A stretch of 64,000 nt of DNA from JAOAPG01 sp963791575. Its GTDB lineage: Bacteria > Acidobacteriota > Terriglobia > Terriglobales > Acidobacteriaceae. The notes under the pieces were generated by a model. That model was given only the letters and a program-made list of their open reading frames with translations. It was not told where the DNA came from and searched no databases. The stretch is taken from contig CAWBSY010000011.1 in assembly GCA_963791575.1 (NCBI GenBank), forward strand, positions 124,001-188,000. Reading direction: 5' to 3'. The stretch's first letter is position 1. Every line of letters begins with the position of its first letter. Below are positions 17,442 to 24,557 of this stretch, one piece after another. A program made the position numbers and the translations under genes.

Positions 17442-18890
17442 ATGGTTTTTTCGGTCCCGTCTGGCCTGGGTCGTTCGCTACTTCTATCAACGTTAGTAAC
17501 AATACTTGGCATTATTCCCGTTAACGCAGTGGCCCAACAGCAAGCGCAGTCGAGCAACATGGCATTAGTCGGATCGAATGATCTGCAGGCCCGCGCCGCT
17601 TACCAACCTACGATTCATCAGCAAGGCAGCCGCTGGATCGCCTATATCGGGCACCACGGTGGCTCCGCTCTCAATCCGCTCACCGGCAATGTCGAGAATA
17701 ACGGCACATCGATCGTCGACGTAACCGATCCCACCCACCCTAAGTATCTCGTGCATCTTCCGGGCGAAGCGGGCACCCCAGGAAAACTGGAAACCGGCGG
17801 CGCACAAATGACGCGAGTGTGCGATGGCAGCGTATTGCCGCACGCTGATAAAAGCAAAGCTTACTTGCTGCGTTCTTTCGGCAATTCTGCCCACGAAATC
17901 TGGGATGTGACCAATCCCGAGAAACCAAGCCGCATCACTGTCGTAGTAAGCGGACTGCGCGATACGCACAAGAGTTGGTGGGAATGTGACAGCGGCATTG
18001 CCTATCTTGTCTCCGGTGATCCGCAATGGCGCGCTCGTCGTATGACCAAGATCTATGACCTGAGCAATCCAGAAAAGCCTGTGTTCATTCGCGATTTCGG
18101 ATTGCCCGGCCAGCAGCCTGCATCCACCGGTCCCGTTCCCAGCGATCTTCACGGACCAATTTCTACCGGTTCCAAGGGCAATCGGGTCTATTTCGCCTAT
18201 GGCTCCGGTCGTTCTGGCGTCGTGCAGATAGTGGACCGCGAAAAACTTCTGACTGGGCCGAAAGAGCCCACTGAACAAAACTTGCTTTATCCGCAAATAG
18301 CCCGAGTTGACTTCCCCGCAGATATCGGCGCCCACACGGCATTCCCGCTACTTGGCGTCGACATTCCCGAATTCGCCAAGATGAAAGACGGCAAGCTGCG
18401 AAATTTCCTTGTTGTACCCGGCGAGTCGCTAGCCAGCGATTGCCAGGAGTCACGGCAAATGGTGCGCATTTTCGATATCACGACGGAAACGGCGCCATTG
18501 GGAGTTGCTACATGGACTGTGCCCGAAGCCAGCGGTAATTTTTGTAGGCGTGGCGGACGTTTCGGCACTCACTCCTCTAACGAAAGTTTCACGCCCATTT
18601 ATTACAAGCGGGTGATGTTCTTCTCGCATTTCAATGCTGGCGTGCGAGCTTTGGATATCCAAGATCCATTCCATCCACATGAAATTGGCTATTACATACC
18701 CGGCACTACCGACAAGACAGATAAACGCTGTACAGGCAGCGGCGCGGATCAGCGCTGTAAGACAGTTATCCAGACAAACAATGTGGAAGTTGACGATCGC
18801 GGCTACATCTATATAGTGGATCGGGCAAATACGGGCTTAGAGATTTTGCAGCTAACCGGGTCAGCTCGCCAGATAGCAAATCTTCCGTGA
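17442..18890 (+). CDS. secreted LVIVD-repeat beta-propeller protein
   Basis: A 482-residue exported protein: signal peptide at about 1-32 (LLLSTLVTILGIIPVNAVAQ), then blades with NGTSIVDVTDPTHPKYL, HEIWDVTNPEKPSRI, TKIYDLSNPEKPVFI, and RALDIQDPFHPHEIGYY. The repeating V-D-(V/L)-(T/S)-(D/N)-P motif defines the LVIVD beta-propeller repeat. Cysteines at several points (RVCDGS, WECDSG, SDCQES, RCTGSG, QRCKT) could form disulphides, consistent with a periplasmic or surface place. The function of this family is unknown; carbohydrate or protein binding is inferred. It stands alone between yebC (divergent) and the AI-2E remnant (convergent). Confidence 0.8.
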   Translation: MVFSVPSGLGRSLLLSTLVTILGIIPVNAVAQQQAQSSNMALVGSNDLQARAAYQPTIHQQGSRWIAYIGHHGGSALNPLTGNVENNGTSIVDVTDPTHPKYLVHLPGEAGTPGKLETGGAQMTRVCDGSVLPHADKSKAYLLRSFGNSAHEIWDVTNPEKPSRITVVVSGLRDTHKSWWECDSGIAYLVSGDPQWRARRMTKIYDLSNPEKPVFIRDFGLPGQQPASTGPVPSDLHGPISTGSKGNRVYFAYGSGRSGVVQIVDREKLLTGPKEPTEQNLLYPQIARVDFPADIGAHTAFPLLGVDIPEFAKMKDGKLRNFLVVPGESLASDCQESRQMVRIFDITTETAPLGVATWTVPEASGNFCRRGGRFGTHSSNESFTPIYYKRVMFFSHFNAGVRALDIQDPFHPHEIGYYIPGTTDKTDKRCTGSGADQRCKTVIQTNNVEVDDRGYIYIVDRANTGLEILQLTGSARQIANLP

Positions 18891-18928
18891 TGAACACGGC
18901 GAGAATGCCAGGTTAGAGAAATGCAAGC

Positions 18929-19411
18929 TCAGCGGAATGTTTTCGTCATTCGAGATCGATAAGCGAATATGACCGCCAACAGCGGCGGTGCCAGCAATAC
19001 TCCCCAGAACGGCAGAACTAAGCCAAATATTATGGGAGTCAATATCGAAGCCCAGATAGGCACCTTCGATGTCCGTTTCATGATCAGAGGCTGTAAGAGG
19101 AATCCGTCTGTCACAGCGATGACTGCATAGAGAATCAGAACATAGGCGGGATGCGGCCAGTCCCTCCAATGTATAGTCGCGGCGAGAACTGGACCGATCA
19201 ATCCCAACACCGGCCCCAGATGGGGCACGAACTGCAATGCCGCAGCCAATATCGCCCACAGCGGAGCCCACGGCACTTTCAACAGGTAGAGCCCAATCCA
19301 CCACAAAATTCCGACCGCGCAAGAATCCTGTAGTTGGGCTACGAACCAACTCTTCAGCGCACCACCGGTCAGACGCAAGTGTTCGGAAAACTGCAATTTC
19401 TTTCTAAGCTC
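18929..19411 (-). pseudogene. AI-2E/PerM-type transporter, C-terminal remnant
   Basis: The frame holds only the last 155-165 residues of an AI-2E family membrane protein: a loop, WFVAQLQDSCAVGILWWIGLYLL, then VPWAPLWAILAAALQFVPHLGPVLGLI with the conserved FxPxxGP turn, and three more hydrophobic helices. Whole members have about 340-370 residues and seven or eight helices; the N-terminal half is absent, the frame is closed by a stop just upstream at about 19421-19423, and the other frames upstream show no matching helices. The 5' part was probably lost when the sigma factor region arose. A TTG at 19396 could start a short product, but function is unlikely. Confidence 0.72.
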
Positions 19412-19610
19412 CCGTCTTCGCTAAATGTTTAGATGCTTAATAGGTAATTCACCAAGCTGTCGAATGATCCGCCAACGAAATATGTACGGTGAGAAATTCG
19501 CTGGCTCTGTAAACCCGGAGTGTCAATATTCGTCCATAGTAGTAATAGCTGGAAGAAGTTCCGCTGAGAGAGTAACCAGAACCGTGGGGACCATACTGAC
19601 GACAACTGTA

Positions 19611-20174
19611 ATGAGGCCATCCGTCGATAGGCAAACAGTAAGCATCTCGCGGGATGGATTCGATGCGCTCATCGCCGAGCACCAACAGCATGTGTATCGC
19701 GTAGTTTTGCTGCTTACAAGGGATGCCGACGCCGCGGACACACTCACGCAGGAATGTTTCCTCCGTGCATATCAGCACCTGGACAGTTTTCGTGGCGATT
19801 GCGCGGTTCGTACCTGGTTGTTACGAATCGCAGCCAACCTGGTACGCGACCACAATAAAAATAAGCGGACTTCGTTCTGGAAAAGATTGATCGGACTGGA
19901 AGGCGCAAGCGCAGGTTCTTCAAGTAGCTCTGCAACATGGACTACTCCTGAGCCTTCAGCCGAGAGAATTTTATTGGGCCGGGAAAACCTGGCCGCAGTA
20001 TGGCGAACGGTTGATTCCTTATCGCCACAACAGAAGGCTATTTTTTTGCTCCGGTTCACTGAGGAAATGGAGCTGGCCGAAATTGCCGATGTTCTTGGAC
20101 TTAAAGTCGGAAGTGTCAAAGCGCAACTTTTCCGCGCCTTGGCATCGGTGCGAAAGCAGATGAAGGGGGAATAA
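19611..20174 (+). CDS. ECF-type RNA polymerase sigma factor
   Basis: A 187-residue sigma factor. Region 2 is ALIAEHQQHVYRVVLLLTRD with TQECFLRAYQHLDSFRGDCAVRTWLLRIAANLVRDH (sigma2.2-2.4); a Ser-rich linker follows; region 4 is VDSLSPQQKAIFLLRFTEEMELAEIADVLGLKVGSVKAQLFRALASVRKQM. It directs RNA polymerase to a small regulon, usually for envelope stress. I choose ATG at 19611 because the upstream codons (from 19425) show no sigma similarity. Its TAA overlaps the ATG of the anti-sigma gene, so the two are translationally coupled and its activity is probably controlled by that protein. Confidence 0.9.
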   Translation: MRPSVDRQTVSISRDGFDALIAEHQQHVYRVVLLLTRDADAADTLTQECFLRAYQHLDSFRGDCAVRTWLLRIAANLVRDHNKNKRTSFWKRLIGLEGASAGSSSSSATWTTPEPSAERILLGRENLAAVWRTVDSLSPQQKAIFLLRFTEEMELAEIADVLGLKVGSVKAQLFRALASVRKQMKGE

Positions 20175-20683
20175 TGAAAATAACAAATCATCTGAGTGAT
20201 GCTGAATTAGCCGAGATAATTCTTGGTCATGGCCAGTGCAACGCGCACGTAACGGACTGCGCTTTTTGTCAGAAAGAGATTCTGCGCCTGCGCCAAATGG
20301 CAGTAAATCTTCACCGGTCAACACCTCTTACAGAAGTGCGGCCCGAAGAATTCTGGCGACATCAGCGGGAGTCCATTTGGAAGCGCATTGGGATCACGGA
20401 GAAGGTACCGCGGCGGAAGCTGCCCGTTCTCGCATGGACATCCGCAGCAGCGGCGGTTACAGCGATAATTTTATTCGTTCATGAGGGCAGTGCACCTGTG
20501 CATCCACGCGCCGACAAGGACCCTGATCATGAACTTCTGCTGCATGTTGAACATTCCATCGCAAGCGATGGGCCCGAAGCACTGGAACCAGCCGGGCTGT
20601 TGGCACAAGAAATCAGTCAGAACGGTTCCGACGTTACTGATCTTTCTTCGCAAAGACAGAACTCAAAAGGAGAAAAAAGCTAA
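20174..20683 (+). CDS. zinc-finger membrane anti-sigma factor
   Basis: A 169-residue protein with His25, Cys29 and Cys32 in HVTDCAFC, the HxxxCxxC core of zinc-binding anti-sigma domains, and an extra Cys22. One transmembrane helix lies at about 87-104 (LAWTSAAAAVTAIILFV), so the N-terminal zinc domain faces the cytoplasm and a 65-residue tail faces the periplasm. The gene starts inside the sigma gene's stop codon and ends in TAATG with the next gene, a three-gene coupled unit. Inferred job: hold the ECF sigma factor until an envelope signal releases it. Confidence 0.8.
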   Translation: MKITNHLSDAELAEIILGHGQCNAHVTDCAFCQKEILRLRQMAVNLHRSTPLTEVRPEEFWRHQRESIWKRIGITEKVPRRKLPVLAWTSAAAAVTAIILFVHEGSAPVHPRADKDPDHELLLHVEHSIASDGPEALEPAGLLAQEISQNGSDVTDLSSQRQNSKGEKS

Positions 20684-21336
20684 TGAGAATTAATCAGCTG
20701 TTATTTGTCGTGGCAATTTTCTTGCCGCTTGCATTGTATGGGCAGGGTTCTTCGTCCTCTCCGGACCCGCAATCATCCAGCGGTCAGATAACGGGTACAT
20801 ATACGACTCAGGGTAGGCGAAACACTGTGATGATTTCGCGAAAGGAAATCGGAAAGTGGTGGAAGAATTCCGAAATTGCCCAGAAATTGCAACTCGGCGA
20901 TCAACAAATCAAACAACTCGACGACATCTTCTACGAACACCGGCTCAAATTGATCGATTATCAGGCTGATTTGGAAAAGCAGGACTTGGAGCTGCAAACT
21001 CTCCTCGATCAGGATAGCCCCAGCGAGGGTTCAGTTGGTTCGCAAATTGATCAGGAACTCTCGGCCCGAAGCAAGTTAGAGCGTGAGTACACCATGATGA
21101 ACCTGGCATTGCGAAAAGTTCTTTCCGTAGAACAGTGGCGGCAATTGAAAACAATTCAAGGAGAACGGGATCGAGGGCCGGTGTTCTTTAAGGAATTTAA
21201 AAAGATTCCCGCTGGCGGAGCAGTTCCCGCTCCTCCTTTTCCACCCGAAGGAGCAGATTTGAACTCGCTTCCCCCGTTGCCACCTGATGATGCGCTTCCG
21301 CCACCACCGGAAGCGGGGATGGGAAGTCTCTACTGA
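20683..21336 (+). CDS. periplasmic Spy/CpxP/ZraP-like protein with proline-rich tail
   Basis: A 217-residue exported protein: signal peptide (about 1-21, LLFVVAIFLPLALYGQ), then helices with WWKNSEIAQKLQLGDQQIKQL, a DIFYEHRLKLIDYQADLEKQDLELQTLL helix, and VLSVEQWRQLKTIQGER. The pattern of paired helices and an L-xx-Q-xx-L motif resembles Spy/CpxP (LTXXQ) and metal-sensor ZraP proteins, which bind misfolded periplasmic proteins or metals. The last 45 residues are rich in proline (PLPPDDALPPPPEAGMG). The start overlaps the anti-sigma stop. I infer that it is a periplasmic sensor or chaperone controlled by this sigma module. Confidence 0.75.
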   Translation: MRINQLLFVVAIFLPLALYGQGSSSSPDPQSSSGQITGTYTTQGRRNTVMISRKEIGKWWKNSEIAQKLQLGDQQIKQLDDIFYEHRLKLIDYQADLEKQDLELQTLLDQDSPSEGSVGSQIDQELSARSKLEREYTMMNLALRKVLSVEQWRQLKTIQGERDRGPVFFKEFKKIPAGGAVPAPPFPPEGADLNSLPPLPPDDALPPPPEAGMGSLY

Positions 21337-21438
21337 GTGCTCCTTCCGAATGCCGCTACATGGGTTCCGGCGTAAGAAACATCGCCGGAACCTTCGTCCT
21401 GCTAAAATTAGGGTGTTCCCTCTTCACGAGAAAAACCC

Positions 21439-22134
21439 ATGAAATTTGGCGTCATCATCTTCCCCGGATCCAACTGCGATCACGACGCATATTGGACCAT
21501 CCAGCAAGTTGCGAAGCAGCCGGTTACGTTTCTATGGCACGACTCGCATGATCTTGAAAATTGTGACGCTGTTATTGTGCCTGGCGGATTCGCTTACGGG
21601 GATTATCTTCGCACTGGCGCCATCGCGAAGTTCTCTCCGGTAATGGAGTCCGTTCGCAAGTTCGCCGCCAGCGGAGGATTGGTTCTTGGTATCTGTAATG
21701 GCTTTCAAATTCTATGCGAGTCGGGACTTCTACCCGGAGCGCTAATGCGCAATGTAGGGCTGAAATATGTTTGTAAGCCAGTGCATGTGCGGGTCGAGAG
21801 CACTGACACTCCCTTCACGAATTCTTGTCGGGAAGGTGAAGTTCTCACCATTCCGATTGGCCATATGGAAGGCAATTACTTTTGTGATGACGCCACCCTC
21901 GATGAGTTACAGCGTGAAAAGCGCATCGTGTTTCGCTACAGCACTTCGAATGGCGAAATTAAAAAAGAGGCGAACCCAAACGGATCGCTCGACAATATTG
22001 CCGGCATCTGCAACCCCGGACGCAATGTCTTGGGAATGATGCCGCATCCGGAACGTGCCAGCGAGCAGGAGCTTGGCTGCGTCGAAGGGTTCAAGGTTTT
22101 CGAATCACTAGTGGGAGCCATGTCGAATAGATAG
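21439..22134 (+). CDS. purQ: phosphoribosylformylglycinamidine synthase subunit I (glutaminase)
   Basis: A 231-residue class I glutamine amidotransferase. VPGGFAYGDYLRTGAIA is the oxyanion region, LGICNGFQIL holds nucleophile Cys86, and MPHPERASE provides His203 and Glu205. PurQ hydrolyses glutamine and delivers ammonia to PurL, with PurS, for the fourth step of purine synthesis. Length and start (MKFGVIIFPGSNCDHD) are normal. purS and purL are not in the window, so the complex is encoded elsewhere in pieces, as is common outside proteobacteria. It follows the Spy-like gene by about 100 bases. Confidence 0.95.
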   Translation: MKFGVIIFPGSNCDHDAYWTIQQVAKQPVTFLWHDSHDLENCDAVIVPGGFAYGDYLRTGAIAKFSPVMESVRKFAASGGLVLGICNGFQILCESGLLPGALMRNVGLKYVCKPVHVRVESTDTPFTNSCREGEVLTIPIGHMEGNYFCDDATLDELQREKRIVFRYSTSNGEIKKEANPNGSLDNIAGICNPGRNVLGMMPHPERASEQELGCVEGFKVFESLVGAMSNR

Positions 22135-22327
22135 TCGACGGCCGACCTTCTTATCACAACAATTATCGCCCCGATCCGATCGTCCCAAATTTCCGTTACT
22201 CAAATACTACACGCCAAATAATTCCTGTTTATCCACAGCCCTTCATTTGCTATTGTTGGCTCCCCCTTCGCTTTGGACGTCGACTGTCGGCGCGTGGACT
22301 TGTGTTTTTGCTGGAGGTTCCACGTCA

Positions 22328-23509
22328 ATGACCATAGCCAAAGCAATCGGTTTTCTTGCTCAGGACGTACTTTCCGACGACTCAATCCTTAGTAGTGCAG
22401 AACGAAAACTGATCTCAAGTCTCCTCGAGCGAGCAAGGACTTCTCTTGAGCCCAACGAGCGCCACTTGCCCAACGCGATTGCTCGCCTGGCTGGCGAGAT
22501 CGTCGCGGAGCGAGTTTATGGCAACCTAAGTTCAGACATCGGCCGTTTGCTATTGGAAGGCACACGCGAGTCATCTCCAGCAAGAATCCCAATCAGAGTG
22601 GATCCAGGCTCACCGCCTTCGGCTCCGCCGATGAGCGCGCCTCGCACGCCCGGGCCTAACCCTCCGTCTGGCATTAGCTCGGTAGTCCGAATGGATACAG
22701 GTTCTCCCGGACCGATACCTCCTATGCAGGGACCGCATGCTCCCGGCCCTAATCCGCCAGGCATTAGCTCCGGAGTTCGGATGGGCCCTGGTCCGCAACC
22801 TCCCATGCAAGGACCGCGTTCCCCCGGCTCCAACCCACCGACGGGCATCGCGACCGCCATGATTTCCGTCCCTAATGCATTAGCGATAAGCGACCTGCGT
22901 GAAATTCTGCCAGCACAGTGCGTCGTATTTGAGGAGTTCCTCGCCCCGGAAGAATTGCAGAACTTAATGCAGGACACTCTTCAGCGGGAGATGGAATTTC
23001 AAATCAGCGAAGTTATTTCGCCAGGCGTAACCGGCGGAGCGGTTGACTTTGAATACCGCCGATCGCACGTTCTCATGGATACCGGCCGCTATCGCGATGT
23101 AATTCTGAATCGGCTGCAAAGCTGTTTGCCGAGAATATTCCAAAAACTCGGACTGCCGTCATTTTCGCCAACTCGGGCAGAAGTTCAGATCACCGCAAGC
23201 AACCATGCCGACTTTTTCCGCTGCCATATCGATAACGGACACGACGAGCTCAAGTCGAGAGAACTGACGTTTGTCTACTTTTTTCATCGCGAACCGAAGA
23301 CATTTCAAGGAGGCGAATTGCGGCTCTACGATTCCCGATGGGACGGACAGGCGTATGTGGCCACTGAAAACTATCGGACCGTTGTTCCTCGGCAAAACCA
23401 GATCGTGCTCTTTCCGAGTTCTTTGACTCATGAAATCACGCCCGTGGAGTGTCCTTCGAAGGCCTTCGCGGACAGCCGCTTTACCTTAAATGGATGGCTT
23501 CATCGCTAA
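22328..23509 (+). CDS. 2OG-Fe(II) oxygenase (prolyl 4-hydroxylase-like) with helical domain and proline-rich repeats
   Basis: From ATG 22328 the product has 393 residues. Three parts: a helical domain (about 1-80) with no match I recognise; a proline/glycine-rich segment (about 90-176) with repeats of PG(P/S)NPP plus GI; and a catalytic double-stranded beta-helix of prolyl 4-hydroxylase type. The iron ligands are His300 and Asp302 in CHIDNG and His368 in LTHEITP, with Arg384 in SRFTLNGW as likely 2-oxoglutarate binder. Such enzymes hydroxylate prolyl or other side chains. The proline repeats in the same chain make self-hydroxylation possible, which is inference. An upstream start at 22247 is less likely. 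The stop overlaps the next gene by 16 bases. Confidence 0.78.
   Translation: MTIAKAIGFLAQDVLSDDSILSSAERKLISSLLERARTSLEPNERHLPNAIARLAGEIVAERVYGNLSSDIGRLLLEGTRESSPARIPIRVDPGSPPSAPPMSAPRTPGPNPPSGISSVVRMDTGSPGPIPPMQGPHAPGPNPPGISSGVRMGPGPQPPMQGPRSPGSNPPTGIATAMISVPNALAISDLREILPAQCVVFEEFLAPEELQNLMQDTLQREMEFQISEVISPGVTGGAVDFEYRRSHVLMDTGRYRDVILNRLQSCLPRIFQKLGLPSFSPTRAEVQITASNHADFFRCHIDNGHDELKSRELTFVYFFHREPKTFQGGELRLYDSRWDGQAYVATENYRTVVPRQNQIVLFPSSLTHEITPVECPSKAFADSRFTLNGWLHR
22626..22853 (+). repeat. in-frame imperfect repeats encoding the proline-rich segment
   Basis: Three degenerate copies encode PRTPGPNPP-GISS-VRM, PHAPGPNPPGISSGVRM and PRSPGSNPPTGIATAM. Copies are coding-frame-preserving and vary mainly at third positions, so the peptide is selected rather than the DNA. 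Confidence 0.6.
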
Positions 23510-24522
23510 ATCTCGACGCTGAACTCGGGTCTGCCGCCAGTTTTTCGGCGCGCGACTCAGATTTCCCCCTGCGGCTTTTCGATTGCCGCTTAGACGATCA
23601 GCCGGATCACCTCGTTCCGGAGCGCTACCTCAGGAACGAGCTACGGGAGGATTCGGCTGATCGTCCGCTCTTTGTACATCCTCAGTGCCAATTCGCGCGA
23701 AATGGACGATTGCCGGACAGCCTGGAATATATAGCCCCATGGCTCGGCAATTTCAACTTGCAGGACGACATGATCTGGATCAAGGAGGCCGGCAGTGGGG
23801 CAGATCTTCCCTTCTGGGTAGGACCTGAATTAGCCTCAATAACCGCCAGCCTGCATGCCGATAATCCAGCGCCAACCACACTCTCGCGGGAAGGCCAGCG
23901 GGTGCTAGCAATGGCCGGTGTGCTGGTGCCCTCCGATTATGATTCGATCGAGAGAACCCGCTGGACGACAGACATCAGTCTGTGTGCAGCGAAATTCTCT
24001 GAGGGAAAATATGTTCCGATCGGCCGGCTGATACATCCCTTTCACATATCGGCATTGCGTCGCTACTATCGATCTTTAATACGCGAAGGCAAGCTGCAAC
24101 TCGGAGACTCTCAAACTCCGCGGCGATATGTCGCGCAGAACGAAGGTGTCCTGCGATTTTTCCATCATCAATTGACGGCGTCGGTGAGCGCGATTGTTAG
24201 GCAGCCGGTGAAGCCCTCTTACGTATATCTCGGTTCTTACCAGAGCGGTGCTGATCTCGCTCCCCATACCGACCGCGAACAGTGCGAGTTCAGTATTACC
24301 TTTTGTTTGGATTTTTCTCCGGAGCCTCGGCGCGAAACCGCATGGCCATTACATCTACATACCAAACGGGGCAAGACAACTATTTTTCAGGGCATCGGAG
24401 ACGGGCTGATTTACTGCGGTGGAGAAATACCTCACTCGCGCGATCCTTTGCCCGCCGGCAATACCTCTACATCAATCTTCTTCCACTATGTAAGGGAGAG
24501 CTTCCAAGGCAGGCTCGATTAA
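23494..24522 (+). CDS. 2OG-Fe(II) oxygenase-like protein, second of the pair
   Basis: From ATG 23494 the product has 342 residues. Its C-terminal half is a jelly-roll with His258 and Asp260 in APHTDREQC and His314 in GEIPHSRDP, the 2-His-1-carboxylate iron site, preceded by the strand YVYLGSYQSGADL. The N-terminal half contains LRNELREDSADRPLF and a helical stretch near residues 130-160 (LSREGQRVLAMAGVLVPSDY) that looks like a winged helix. No family name can be given safely. The gene overlaps the first oxygenase by 16 bases, so the two are made together and may act on one substrate or as a complex. The substrate is not indicated. Confidence 0.68.
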   Translation: MASSLNLDAELGSAASFSARDSDFPLRLFDCRLDDQPDHLVPERYLRNELREDSADRPLFVHPQCQFARNGRLPDSLEYIAPWLGNFNLQDDMIWIKEAGSGADLPFWVGPELASITASLHADNPAPTTLSREGQRVLAMAGVLVPSDYDSIERTRWTTDISLCAAKFSEGKYVPIGRLIHPFHISALRRYYRSLIREGKLQLGDSQTPRRYVAQNEGVLRFFHHQLTASVSAIVRQPVKPSYVYLGSYQSGADLAPHTDREQCEFSITFCLDFSPEPRRETAWPLHLHTKRGKTTIFQGIGDGLIYCGGEIPHSRDPLPAGNTSTSIFFHYVRESFQGRLD

Positions 24523-24557
24523 ACCCGCTGGGTCCCGGCTACGGCACCTAGCGCGAT

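Noticed and set aside
22247..22327. Upstream start extending the first 2OG oxygenase by 27 residues
   Set aside because: Extra residues have no domain likeness and lack a Shine-Dalgarno; ATG 22328 fits better.
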